56,218 nucleotides of DNA from Candidatus Neomarinimicrobiota bacterium (GTDB lineage: Bacteria > Fidelibacterota > UBA8477 > JABMPR01), in NCBI GenBank assembly GCA_016784545.1, contig JADHUM010000019.1, forward strand, positions 1-56,218. The letters are read 5' to 3'. Under the pieces are notes generated by a model. The model was not told where the DNA came from, searched no databases, and saw nothing but the letters and a program-made list of their open reading frames with translations. Position 1 is the first letter of the stretch; each line of letters opens with the position of its first letter. The position numbers and the translations under genes were made by a program. Positions 9,038-18,391 of the stretch are shown one piece after another.

Positions 9038-10464
9038 TGAAAACGAGTAGATATATTCTGGCCAGCATAATTACGCTGCTACTGGCAACCCTAGGTATGG
9101 CCCAGGATGCAGAACAGAAATTGATTACCATTCACGCTGAAGATGCCCATCTCCCAACGGTTCTTTCAATACTTGCTGATGAGAGTGGCTATAATATCGT
9201 TACCAGCCCCGAAGTAAACAGCCAGGATAGAATTTCAGTTCACATGGATGATGTGCCAATTGAACAAGCTGTCAACCTGGTAGTTCGAGCTGCTGGATTG
9301 AGCTATGAGCTGGTGGGCAAATCTTTCCTCGTCGCCACAGCCGATCGCCTCTCAGAAGAAATTGGTGGGAAGGCCTATGTCATTCCTCTTCAATATGCTG
9401 ATGCTTCTGAAGTAAAGAATATCCTCCACGATATTACTGATAAAGTCGAAGTGGATCAGGGGGGCAACAAACTATTGGTCCACACCAGCCCCAAAAGCAT
9501 ATCTGAGATTATGGAAATTATTGCCAGCATTGATGTCCCGGTTTTACAGATCAAGTTGGAAGCCAGAATCATAGAAGTGACACTTTCCGGTGATAATCGA
9601 GTAGGTGTTGATTGGTCACGGTTGGCCCAGATTACAACCATCGTTGCTGAAAATGCTGCCCCAACGCTGGCCCAAATTGGTGGATCCCTGGTTCCAGGTA
9701 TGTCCCAGCAGAGTCAGTCTGATGGATCAGTTATTGAACAATACAGTGCCCTGCCAAGCGGACGGGCACCAGATAACATGTATTTCCAGAGAATAGACCC
9801 TTCCAACTCAATCGGGTTTAGTCGTCAACTCTCAGCTTTTGATATTACTCTTGATATGTTACTCAAGAACAATGAGGCTGAGATTCTGGCCAATTCATCT
9901 GTTGTGACCCTGAATGGTCGTGAGGCCTACATTCAGATGGTTGATGTGATTCCTTACATCCTCTCCAGCGGTGGTGTAGGTGGTCAGGTTCAGGTTCAAC
10001 GTGAGATTGTTGGTATCAAATTGCATGTGAAACCGAATGTCAACAGCGATGGATTTATTACTGCCACTGTAACCCCTGAAATTTCAAATTTTTATGATTT
10101 CGTCGGACCTGAGCGAAATATTCCCTGGGTTCAAAAAAGAATTTCAACGACTACCGTTCGGGTGCCTGATGGCGAGCCTATCATCATTGCTGGTTTATTG
10201 GCTGTAGATCGCAAGAAAATTACTCACACGGTTCCAATTCTTGGTAAACTCCCATATATCGGTCGATTTTTCCAACATGAATTTGAGCAGGAGACAAAAA
10301 AAGATCTGATCATCGAAATCACTCCCCATATCATTAGGGATACCTACACTGGCATCAAAAAAACTGATCGGATGCTGGAATTAGAGGACATGTACATTAA
10401 CACTGAGGATGCTGAACAAGATGAAACTCAAGTTATTGAGGAGGTTCCGGTTGAAAAGGAATAA
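9037..10464 (+). CDS. pilQ: PilQ secretin, outer-membrane T4P channel
   Basis: PilQ forms the multimeric outer-membrane gate through which the pilus passes. The 475-residue protein has a signal peptide (cleavage near MA|QD, residue 22). It then has a secretin/TonB N0 domain (about 25-105) and one N1 (KH-like) domain including GGKAYVIPLQYADASEVKN. The secretin core ends in VPDGEPIIIAGLL and GKLPYIGRFFQHE, the most conserved secretin signature. It is shorter than proteobacterial PilQ because it lacks AMIN domains. The acidic tail after about residue 450 is unusual. Confidence 0.93.
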   Translation: MKTSRYILASIITLLLATLGMAQDAEQKLITIHAEDAHLPTVLSILADESGYNIVTSPEVNSQDRISVHMDDVPIEQAVNLVVRAAGLSYELVGKSFLVATADRLSEEIGGKAYVIPLQYADASEVKNILHDITDKVEVDQGGNKLLVHTSPKSISEIMEIIASIDVPVLQIKLEARIIEVTLSGDNRVGVDWSRLAQITTIVAENAAPTLAQIGGSLVPGMSQQSQSDGSVIEQYSALPSGRAPDNMYFQRIDPSNSIGFSRQLSAFDITLDMLLKNNEAEILANSSVVTLNGREAYIQMVDVIPYILSSGGVGGQVQVQREIVGIKLHVKPNVNSDGFITATVTPEISNFYDFVGPERNIPWVQKRISTTTVRVPDGEPIIIAGLLAVDRKKITHTVPILGKLPYIGRFFQHEFEQETKKDLIIEITPHIIRDTYTGIKKTDRMLELEDMYINTEDAEQDETQVIEEVPVEKE

Positions 10465-10492
10465 CTCAAGGCTTTTTGGAGGAGGATTGAAT

Positions 10493-13057
10493 ATGAAAAG
10501 TAATTTATTCAAAATTATGGGCACACTTGCCATGGCAGCATTCGTCCTGGTCAGTTGTGATGTAAGAGTCCCTGATGACCCTGAAAAGGTGGAGATCGAG
10601 TATAATCTCAATTTGAGTTCAGATCGAGCTGTGATTTATGCAGATAATGGCAAGACGGTTGCAAAAATAACTGCCATTCTCACCAACGCCGTCAATGAGC
10701 CCCAGGAAGGGGCCACCATCGTGTTCTCAGCGCTGACTGGAGCAATAGCATCAAACATCGCTACCAACTCATCTGGTCAGGCTGTAGCCACTTTTGATGA
10801 TAAGGGTCAAGCCGCTTCAAATGTGAAAATTGTTGCCAGGTATACGGATAGCAATAGTAATACAGTACGAGATACTGTGATTATAGATGTTTTGCCCATG
10901 GAAGATCTGGTTTCTTCATTTTTCGCAACGACCATACCCACATCTGGTGAAGTAAAAGTATTCAAAACGGATTCCACTTACACAGCTACTATCAATGCCA
11001 ATGTGCGTGATAGTCTCGGTGTGGCAGTCAAGAATGTGCTGGTAAATTATCGCATATTGGAAGGCTCTACTGTTGGCTATCTGAATGCTGCCTCTGACTC
11101 CACCAATGCGATTGGAACCAGTCATGTCACCTTTACCAATAATGAAGGACAAATTGGCAATGTCGTCGTTGAGGCTTCAGTAACAACTTTGGCCATGGAA
11201 TCTTTGATGAGGGATAATCATGGCGTCTATGAGTTTGGATCCCTCCTGAAGAGTTCACAGAATTCTGCTATTGCTTTTTCTGATACTGTATCCATCAATT
11301 ATATTGCTGGTCAGGAATATTTTCTACAGCTGAATACATTAGACACAACCATATATGCAGATAATGGTGAAACGACCGCCCGAATCTATGCCATTGTGAA
11401 GGATGAGGACGATCAGGGTATTGATACCACAAAGGTCACCTTCTCAGCTTCTATTGGAACGATAAACTCACCCAAATTCACCAATGATGCTGGTGTTGCA
11501 GAAACTGTATTTTCAGATCTTGGTGCCCGTATTACAGAAGATGTGGTAGCGCGCATAGTTGCTAAAATCGAACACCCATTTTATGGCGTAATACGTGATA
11601 CTGTGGAAGTCCTGGTTCGTGCAAATAATCCAAATCCACCTGAGAGAATCCCCTCGAGAATTGATCTGGTATCACAATGTGTGCAACTTCCATCTCTCAC
11701 CAACCCGGATTGTATTGATGAATCCCTGTTAACAGCCACTGTCATGGATTCTTCTGGTTACCCGGTAGAGGCAAACACACTGGTCAGGTTTTCTACAGAT
11801 ATAGGATTTGTGACAGAATTTTCCACCACAAATGAAGATGGGGTTGCATTGTCCACCTTTAGCATCGGTGATTCTGCAGGAATTGCCACCATCAGAGCGA
11901 ACGTTGGTGGTGTGAAAGACTCGACCTTAATTACAGTTCGACCAGGTTTGCCAACCTATATCATCATTCCACCCTCCACTCCAAATAAAATTGTTGTAGC
12001 AGGCGGTTTTGGTGTTGCCTCAACCACTATCCGGGCTGAGGTAAGAGATGCTCGCGGTGAATATGTAGATCAGCCCTATCCGGTGCAGTTTCAGTTGGGT
12101 CCAGCCATTCCCGCTGGCGCCAACCTTGATGGTATCGGTATTATCACTACCGTGCAATCAAACTATGGTGTGGCGAGTGTGACGCTGAACAGTGGCTCCC
12201 AATCAGGTCCTGTGCGTGTCACAGCCAGAGTTGTGCTTACCACAGGAACCATTTCAGCCACAGCAATTCCAGTTACCATTTCAGCTGGACCGCCAGCCTT
12301 TATTGATGTAGATATTGATATCAACCAGATTGAACCTATTGGCGGTGGTCAATATCAGGCAGAAATGGCCGCCAGAGTCTGGGATCAATACACAAATCCT
12401 GTTGAGGATTCGTCTCAGGTGTACTGGCATATTGAACCTGATAGTATTGCATCTGTCATTGGTGGATCACTAACCTATGGTGAAAACTTGAATGGTGATC
12501 AGTATCATGGAATAGCATGGTCCATGATTTACTGGAATTCTGATAGAACCTTTGACAATGTCAATGTCATTGCTCAGACTTATGGTGCCAATGGAGATAC
12601 CATCCAGGGTTATGTGAATGCTGCAGAGGATAGTCTTTTGCTACTGCCTTTCTATCCCGGTGATTTGATTGTGATCCCATCAATGCAGTTCTATGATTTC
12701 CAGCCGGCCAATAATCCAAATCCATCCCAGGTTCCCGTGCTTTTGACTGCAGTTTTAACGGATTATTATAATAATGCCATCAAGAACGCACGCATCTTGT
12801 TTGGATCATTTGGTGCAGCTGCCTGGGATCCCCTTGATCCAGAGACGGGTATGCCTATCGTGAGAACGAACAATCAGGGTGTTGCTCAGATCACAGTTTT
12901 CTTTGATGCTGGCTTATGTACACCCAACTTTAATGCCGATAATTCAGTCAATTCTTACAATCCATTTACTGCACAGGTGTGGGGTACTCTCTTAGATCCG
13001 CAGAGTATTGGTAGTGAACAGTCCAGTATTCAGCTGGTCCGGACAATTCAGAATTAA
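10493..13057 (+). CDS. Large Ig-repeat (Big_1/invasin-like) lipoprotein in the T4P operon
   Basis: I chose the ATG at 10493 because GGAGGAGG lies 7 bases upstream and it begins a clean lipoprotein signal: a basic start, a hydrophobic core, and lipobox LVSC with Cys22. The earlier in-frame start at 10409 would hide it. The rest is a string of roughly 100-residue beta-sandwich units resembling bacterial Ig-like group 1 domains, at about 33-137, 142-235, 270-375, 388-485 and 486-585, with one or two more after 600. Units 1 and 3 share IYADNGKTVAKI / IYADNGETTARI. Such arrays are typical of adhesins and surface stalks. It lies between the secretin and pilB. A role as adhesin, pilus-associated stalk or secretin partner is inferred. 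Confidence 0.78.
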   Translation: MKSNLFKIMGTLAMAAFVLVSCDVRVPDDPEKVEIEYNLNLSSDRAVIYADNGKTVAKITAILTNAVNEPQEGATIVFSALTGAIASNIATNSSGQAVATFDDKGQAASNVKIVARYTDSNSNTVRDTVIIDVLPMEDLVSSFFATTIPTSGEVKVFKTDSTYTATINANVRDSLGVAVKNVLVNYRILEGSTVGYLNAASDSTNAIGTSHVTFTNNEGQIGNVVVEASVTTLAMESLMRDNHGVYEFGSLLKSSQNSAIAFSDTVSINYIAGQEYFLQLNTLDTTIYADNGETTARIYAIVKDEDDQGIDTTKVTFSASIGTINSPKFTNDAGVAETVFSDLGARITEDVVARIVAKIEHPFYGVIRDTVEVLVRANNPNPPERIPSRIDLVSQCVQLPSLTNPDCIDESLLTATVMDSSGYPVEANTLVRFSTDIGFVTEFSTTNEDGVALSTFSIGDSAGIATIRANVGGVKDSTLITVRPGLPTYIIIPPSTPNKIVVAGGFGVASTTIRAEVRDARGEYVDQPYPVQFQLGPAIPAGANLDGIGIITTVQSNYGVASVTLNSGSQSGPVRVTARVVLTTGTISATAIPVTISAGPPAFIDVDIDINQIEPIGGGQYQAEMAARVWDQYTNPVEDSSQVYWHIEPDSIASVIGGSLTYGENLNGDQYHGIAWSMIYWNSDRTFDNVNVIAQTYGANGDTIQGYVNAAEDSLLLLPFYPGDLIVIPSMQFYDFQPANNPNPSQVPVLLTAVLTDYYNNAIKNARILFGSFGAAAWDPLDPETGMPIVRTNNQGVAQITVFFDAGLCTPNFNADNSVNSYNPFTAQVWGTLLDPQSIGSEQSSIQLVRTIQN

Positions 13058-13077
13058 TAAAAGGGAAATCCATAGCA

Positions 13078-14784
13078 ATGTTTAATCCCCAATTTCAGAA
13101 ACTCGGTGACATCCTTATTCATGAGGCTGTGATTACTCAAGAGCAGCTTGATCAGGCCCTGGAGCGACAATCAACTACCAAGGAAAAACTCGGTAAACTA
13201 CTCATTCGCATGGGTATGATTACTGAAACTGAACTGGTCAAGGTCTATGCTTTGCAGCTGGGTCATCCTGCTGTCTATGAAGAGGATTTGATGAAGGTGG
13301 ACGGGAATATTGTCAACACCATCCCTGAAGATTTTGCCTATGAGAACATGTCCATCGTCCTGGGTAAATCAGAAACCACCGTTGTCGTTGCTATGGAAGA
13401 TCCTGAAGATCTGGCGACAGTAGATTCAATCGAGAAATTAACTTCACTAAAAGTTGAAGTTGTAGTGGCAGGCGAAACGGCCCTCCAAAACGCCATTGAA
13501 TATCACTATGGTAGAATTCGTCAAACTGATGAAGTTGACGCTGCCTTGTCAAATATTCAGGTGTTCTCTGGTGATGAAGATGACTCCGACATGGTTGACC
13601 TCAGTAAAGAGGGTATCAACGAAGAGGATGCACCTTTTGTCAAATTAGTGAACCTGATTCTCATTGAAGCTATCAAAGAACGTTCCACTGACGTCCATGT
13701 CGAACCTCAATCACATGTTGTGAATGTGAGAATCAGAATTGATGGTGTGTTGCAGAAGATTATGACACCACCCATCACCTCATTGAGTGGTATTACCACA
13801 CGTATTAAAATTCTCTCAAACCTGGATATCGCAGAGCGACGTCTTCCACAGGATGGTCGTATGAGTATTCAGATGGGGGAGCGAGAGATTGATGTTCGTG
13901 TCTCTGTTTTGCCCACAGTACATGGTGAAAAGATCGTGATGCGTTTGCTGGATAAGGGTGGATTTAATCTTGATTTGACCACGCTTGGTTTTCATGCAAG
14001 AGAACTAAACATGTTTGGCCGTTGGATTCGCCAGCCCTACGGTATGGTTGTAATCTCTGGTCCTACAGGATCTGGTAAATCAACCACCTTATACGCCTCA
14101 CTTAAGGAAATTAAAAGTGAAGGGACCAATATCACTACCGTTGAAGATCCTGTTGAATACCAGATGGATGGTATCAGTCAGGTTCAGATGCGGGAAAAAA
14201 TCGGGCTCACCTTTGGGTCCACATTGAGATCAATTTTGCGTCAGGATCCAGATATTTTACTCATTGGTGAAATTCGTGATGAAGAAACAGCTGATATTGC
14301 CATCAAATTTGCTTTGACAGGTCACCTTGTGTTCAGCACGGTTCACGCCAATGATGCACCATCTACCATAACTCGTCTTATAGATATTGGTGTTCCACCC
14401 TTTCTGGTAGGTTCCAGTTTGAACCTGGTGATGGCTCAACGACTGGTTCGTAGCATATGTGTGAATTGCAAAGAGGAATACGTACCCACCAAAGAAGATT
14501 TGACTCGTCTTGGGCTGGAAAACGATGGTCACAAATACTTTCACGGCAAGGGGTGTGTCCAATGTCGTCAAACCGGCTACCGTGGTAGATCAGGTATTTT
14601 TGAAATGCTTGAAATGCGACAGGATATTAGAAAACTTGTGTTTGAAAATGCCAACCAGGAAGTCATTCGTGAAAAAGCCATTGAACATGGCATGGTATCC
14701 CTTCGTGAAGCTGGTATCCGAAAGCTGAGAGATGGTATAACCACATTTGAAGAAGTATTACGTTCAACAGTTGAGGATTTTTAA
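13078..14784 (+). CDS. pilB: PilB/GspE, pilus extension ATPase
   Basis: PilB is the cytoplasmic hexameric ATPase that powers pilin addition at the inner membrane. The 568 residues hold an N-terminal MshEN/GspE-N domain (about 1-150) and a linker. The motor follows, with Walker A GPTGSGKST (from residue 328), Asp box VEDPVEYQ, Walker B DILLIGEIRDEETA, and His box HLVFSTVHAND. A tetracysteine zinc site sits at C461/C464 and C493/C496, the latter followed by TGYRGRSGIFEM. The zinc site and N domain separate it from PilT. It is followed directly by pilC. Confidence 0.95.
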   Translation: MFNPQFQKLGDILIHEAVITQEQLDQALERQSTTKEKLGKLLIRMGMITETELVKVYALQLGHPAVYEEDLMKVDGNIVNTIPEDFAYENMSIVLGKSETTVVVAMEDPEDLATVDSIEKLTSLKVEVVVAGETALQNAIEYHYGRIRQTDEVDAALSNIQVFSGDEDDSDMVDLSKEGINEEDAPFVKLVNLILIEAIKERSTDVHVEPQSHVVNVRIRIDGVLQKIMTPPITSLSGITTRIKILSNLDIAERRLPQDGRMSIQMGEREIDVRVSVLPTVHGEKIVMRLLDKGGFNLDLTTLGFHARELNMFGRWIRQPYGMVVISGPTGSGKSTTLYASLKEIKSEGTNITTVEDPVEYQMDGISQVQMREKIGLTFGSTLRSILRQDPDILLIGEIRDEETADIAIKFALTGHLVFSTVHANDAPSTITRLIDIGVPPFLVGSSLNLVMAQRLVRSICVNCKEEYVPTKEDLTRLGLENDGHKYFHGKGCVQCRQTGYRGRSGIFEMLEMRQDIRKLVFENANQEVIREKAIEHGMVSLREAGIRKLRDGITTFEEVLRSTVEDF

Positions 14785-15999
14785 GTGGCTGAAATTGATG
14801 CAAAATTAGCCGAACAGCTAAAAAAGGGCGAACCAACTGCTGAAGAAGCTTTTGAGAAAATTGCAGCTGGTGGTAAAAAGAAAAAGAAAGCCGATATTCA
14901 GTGGGGAGATGAGTTCATTGAGGAACTCAGTTTATCCCTACAGAAATTAAAGACTCGCATCCCCTTAAAAAACCTGGTCTTTTTTACACGTCAGCTGGCA
15001 ACGATGTTTGCTGCAGGATTGACACTTGAAAAATCGGTTACAAATCTTGCTGAGGAAGAACGTCATCCTGGTTTTAAAAAGACACTCACAAATGTTTCAG
15101 ATGATATTCGCCGCGGATTGAGTCTCAGTGATGCCATGGAAAAACACCCCGCTACTTTTGACAATTTGTTTGTTGCACTTGTCAAGGCAGGCGAGGTCAG
15201 CGGTAGTCTACAGACCATTCTTGATCAACTCGCCTCCTATATTGAAGCCGTACACGATACAGCTCAAAAAGTAAAGTCAGCACTGTATTACCCCTTCATG
15301 GTTCTAGGCTTTCTGGTGGTCGTGGTGGTGGCGATGCTGGTTTATATTGTCCCCAGATTTAACGAAGTGTACCAATCCCTGGGCGCTGAATTACCTATTG
15401 CCACGCAGATGCTGGTGCGCATATCTGATGCAGTCGTTGAGAGCTGGGGTCAGGTTCTGTTTTTTCTGTTTGTAGGATTGGTGGCTGTCTGGATGATTGG
15501 TCTCACGCGGAGAGGAGGGTATCTGTTAGATACCTTCAAGCTCAACTTCCCTGTATTTGGCACCTTGATCAACTACAATATCTATAATAAGATGACCAAA
15601 ACCCTGGGAATTCTATTGGGGGCTGGTGTTCCAGTTATTCCCTCCATGCGTTTAATTCAGAAAGTTGTTGATAATAGAGTTTATGCCAAGGCTGTGGGTA
15701 CGGCAACTGAATACATCCGAGATGGTTATAATATCTCTGCGGCCTTCAGAATTACTGAAAAATTTCCATCCATCATGCTTCAGTTACTCTCCACAGGTGA
15801 GGAAACTGGAGAAATTGATACGCTCCTGGACAAGGCCTCGGATTTCTACGGCAAACAAGTTGATTCCATGGTAAACCGTATGACATCTCTTATCGAGCCC
15901 CTCATGATTATGTTTGTAGGTGGCATGATTCTCGTCATCCTGATTGTGACCTATTTGCCGGTGTTCTATATCGGTATGGCCATGAAGTCAGGTATGTAA
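14785..15999 (+). CDS. pilC: PilC/GspF, inner-membrane platform protein
   Basis: PilC is the polytopic platform that transmits motor action to the pilin pool. The gene starts with GTG directly after the pilB stop. The 404-residue protein has a Lys-rich N-terminal segment (about 28-40). It has two GspF repeats: the first holds FTRQLATMFAAGLTLEKSV and the second ILLGAGVPVIPSMRL and STGEETGEIDTLLDKASDFY. Three to four membrane helices are visible, the last near the C terminus. Length and duplication are normal for the family. Confidence 0.95.
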   Translation: MAEIDAKLAEQLKKGEPTAEEAFEKIAAGGKKKKKADIQWGDEFIEELSLSLQKLKTRIPLKNLVFFTRQLATMFAAGLTLEKSVTNLAEEERHPGFKKTLTNVSDDIRRGLSLSDAMEKHPATFDNLFVALVKAGEVSGSLQTILDQLASYIEAVHDTAQKVKSALYYPFMVLGFLVVVVVAMLVYIVPRFNEVYQSLGAELPIATQMLVRISDAVVESWGQVLFFLFVGLVAVWMIGLTRRGGYLLDTFKLNFPVFGTLINYNIYNKMTKTLGILLGAGVPVIPSMRLIQKVVDNRVYAKAVGTATEYIRDGYNISAAFRITEKFPSIMLQLLSTGEETGEIDTLLDKASDFYGKQVDSMVNRMTSLIEPLMIMFVGGMILVILIVTYLPVFYIGMAMKSGM

Positions 16000-16017
16000 G
16001 GAGTTAAGGTTTATCGA

Positions 16018-16797
16018 ATGATCCCATCCACTAATATTCTGGTACTTAGTGTTGTGGTTGGGTTGGTTCTTGCTTCATCCCTCACACACATTTTTTCGAT
16101 AATTTCTCAGGAGATATCCATTTTCTCCAAGAAACTGGTATGCGAGTCCTGCGGTGCATCTCAACCATATTTTCACCGGATTCCAATTATAGCCGCCTTT
16201 TACACCTCGGGGGTGTGTCCAGTTTGTGGTCATGAACCCCCACGCCTGTACGCATTTCTGGAGTTGCTCATCTTTGGATTCACGCTTTGGGCGTTTAGTG
16301 TCATGAAACCATTTCTGGCTTTCCAAATTAGTGCTCTTTTCTTTGCCCTGCTTGGCGTGACCTACATGGATTTGAAAAAATGGATTATCCCCAACGAGTT
16401 TGTGGTCTATATCATAGCCATTGGAGTATTAGGAGTCACAGGCAATACTGTGAATCTAATCGATTCCCTTCTGGGCCTAACCCTTGCCTCAATTGTTTCC
16501 CTTTTTATCATCCTACCACAACGCTTTGGTAGTGGCGATCAAACCCTGGCCCTGGGTGATGTGAAATTGTGTCTGGCCGTGGCGATATGGTTGGGGTGGA
16601 TCCTATCGGCCTACGTATTATTTCTGGCCAGTTTACTGGCATTCATAACCTGGGTCTTCAGTGTAATTTTTAGAGGTTTTTCTGCTCAGCGCCGGGTCCC
16701 CTTTGGCCCATTTGTTGCCTTGTCAACCATGATCTTTGGAATTGGCCGGGTATTGGACCCCCAGTTTGTTACTCATTTGCTTACCTTCAGATTTTAA
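16018..16797 (+). CDS. pilD: PilD, type IV prepilin peptidase
   Basis: This inner-membrane aspartic peptidase (family A24) cleaves the pilin leaders and methylates the new N terminus. The methyltransferase-side zinc motif is present as C42-ESC45 and C67-PVC70. The catalytic aspartates are in TYMDLKKWIIPNE (Asp118) and LALGDVKL (Asp181). The second is ALGD where GxGD is usual, a conservative variation. The 259-residue, multi-helix layout is typical. It is last in the pilus operon and would process the four pilin-like products made at 1820-6169. Confidence 0.93.
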   Translation: MIPSTNILVLSVVVGLVLASSLTHIFSIISQEISIFSKKLVCESCGASQPYFHRIPIIAAFYTSGVCPVCGHEPPRLYAFLELLIFGFTLWAFSVMKPFLAFQISALFFALLGVTYMDLKKWIIPNEFVVYIIAIGVLGVTGNTVNLIDSLLGLTLASIVSLFIILPQRFGSGDQTLALGDVKLCLAVAIWLGWILSAYVLFLASLLAFITWVFSVIFRGFSAQRRVPFGPFVALSTMIFGIGRVLDPQFVTHLLTFRF

Positions 16798-16877
16798 AAT
16801 ATCTTGAGCGAGTGAAACTTGCAGGGACAGGGTCTATCTGGCCCATTCTATACAAACAATAATGAGGAGTAATATAG

Positions 16878-18209
16878 ATGAGTGACATCAGAATTTCAGG
16901 TTACGGTGACGATCTTACCATAAATGGTGTCCGGATTGGTGATCTCGGTCCCGCTGAACACGAAGCAATCGAATTGGAAAAGGGTGGTCAAAATTATGTG
17001 CCCCTGGAAAATGTCGTTGTGAGCCATGTTCAGGATAGTTCTACATTAATTTGTCGCAAACCAGATCCAGAGGGAATAAAGGCATATGTGGAAGAGGAAT
17101 TATTAGACGGATTATGTTGTTATTCAGCTGTCAATCAGGGGCAACTTAACAAAACCATCGTGGATGCAGTTATTGCCCACCTCCGGGATGAGAAAATACC
17201 CACGGTTCCACGCTCAATCAGACATAAATATATGGCAGCCTTTCTCATGGCTGCTACTGCTGTCACCAAGATGGAGAAGGTTGTTCCAAAGGTCGCTGGG
17301 GTTGAAGCCCCTGAGCTCATGGCCAAACTGTCACGTCGCTGGGGTTATCGTGTCAAGGGCATCCCGGCCAATGAGGCTATCATTGTCGTTGCAGCAGAGA
17401 ATTTCCATGGACGTTCATTATTTGCAGTTTCTGCTTCTACAGATCCTATGGCCAAGGACGATTTTGGTCCCTTTCTGCCCGGTATCGAGGTGGTTCCCTT
17501 TAATGATGCCGATGCCCTGGAGGCATTATTCAAGGAAAAGGGTCATAGAATTGCCTCATACATCGTAGAACCCATTCAGGGCGAAGCAGGTGTGATTTTA
17601 CCCACAGCAGACTATCTGCCACGAGTTGCTGAGTTGTGTAAACAATACAATGTTCTATTCTGTGTAGATGAAGTACAAACTGGATTTGCCAGAACCGGTG
17701 CCCATTTTGCTCATATGCTCTATGACGTGCATCCTGATCTCATGGCCTGTGGAAAAGCAGCTGGTGGTGGGATTATGCCTGTATCTTTTGTAGCTGGTCG
17801 CAGGGATGTCATTGATGTGCTTACACCAGGTTCTGAAGGATCTACCTTTGGCGGTTTCCCACTGGCTTCAGTAACGGCTGTTTTTTCCATAAAAGCCATG
17901 ATTGATGAAAAGCTGGCTGAGAATGCAAAAAATATGGGGGATAGACTACTAGCCCACTTTGAAAGTGTTCGGGCCGAGTTCCCCGATAAAATCAAAGAGG
18001 GCAGAGGAGCTGGACTGTTAACTGCTTTTGAAATGTTTGACAAACCTGGTCTGGATGGACATAAAGTCTCATTGAAATTGCTGGAGAATGGGATTTACGC
18101 CAAGGAAACCCATAAAACCACGGTTCGATTAGCTCCTGCTTTAACCATTACTGCTGCAGGTATCGACCATATAGGCGATTCCATTCGCAAGGTGATCAGA
18201 GAACTATAA
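16878..18209 (+). CDS. Class III aminotransferase, ornithine-aminotransferase-like
   Basis: This PLP enzyme has fold type I and resembles ornithine/acetylornithine aminotransferases. Evidence includes YSAVNQG near residue 80 (the ornithine aminotransferase signature), FHGRSL, FCVDEVQTGFARTG with the PLP-ring Asp264, ACGKAAGGG with the Schiff-base Lys293, and STFGGFPLAS. The 443-residue length is normal. Two segments depart from the family: the usual HCHP after YSAVNQG is QLNK, and the phosphate-binding GTEAVE-type loop reads GVEAPE. The substrate is therefore uncertain. AGGAG lies 8 bases before the ATG. It follows the pilus operon by 80 bases and is likely separately transcribed, since a hairpin follows at 18249. 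Confidence 0.8.
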   Translation: MSDIRISGYGDDLTINGVRIGDLGPAEHEAIELEKGGQNYVPLENVVVSHVQDSSTLICRKPDPEGIKAYVEEELLDGLCCYSAVNQGQLNKTIVDAVIAHLRDEKIPTVPRSIRHKYMAAFLMAATAVTKMEKVVPKVAGVEAPELMAKLSRRWGYRVKGIPANEAIIVVAAENFHGRSLFAVSASTDPMAKDDFGPFLPGIEVVPFNDADALEALFKEKGHRIASYIVEPIQGEAGVILPTADYLPRVAELCKQYNVLFCVDEVQTGFARTGAHFAHMLYDVHPDLMACGKAAGGGIMPVSFVAGRRDVIDVLTPGSEGSTFGGFPLASVTAVFSIKAMIDEKLAENAKNMGDRLLAHFESVRAEFPDKIKEGRGAGLLTAFEMFDKPGLDGHKVSLKLLENGIYAKETHKTTVRLAPALTITAAGIDHIGDSIRKVIREL

Positions 18210-18248
18210 AGAGTATAAATAACCTTCATAAGGTTTAATTCATAAGAG

Positions 18249-18276
18249 GAGGCTGTCCCAATATAGGGGTAGTCTC
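18249..18276 (+). terminator. Probable terminator after the aminotransferase
   Basis: GAGGCTGTCCC (18249-18259) pairs with GGGGTAGTCTC (18266-18276) as an 11-bp stem with a few G-T pairs, followed by TTCTT. It lies between two convergent genes. The GAGGCTGTCCC arm reappears at 55542, where it again forms a terminator. Confidence 0.55.
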
Positions 18277-18291
18277 TTCTTGATTTATGAA

Positions 18292-18324
18292 CCTGCCTAC
18301 GCACATCTGCTTCGGCAAGGCAGG
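18292..18324. repeat. REP-like palindrome
   Basis: CCTGCCT (18292-18298) and AGGCAGG (18318-18324) form a perfect stem around an inner TGC-TTCG-GCA tetraloop hairpin. The CCTGCCTACGC...TTCGGC...GGCAGG pattern resembles dispersed extragenic palindromes of other genomes. It is in the intergenic space between convergent genes. Only one copy is visible here. Confidence 0.55.
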
Positions 18325-18391
18325 CAAGGAACACCGATTGAAGATTTAAGAAATTGAGCAAACTTCGGAATTCAAAAATGATGAGGCTAAG

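Noticed and set aside
10409-10492. Upstream start of the Ig-repeat lipoprotein
   Set aside because: It overlaps pilQ and would mask a clear lipoprotein signal; GGAGGAGG supports 10493.
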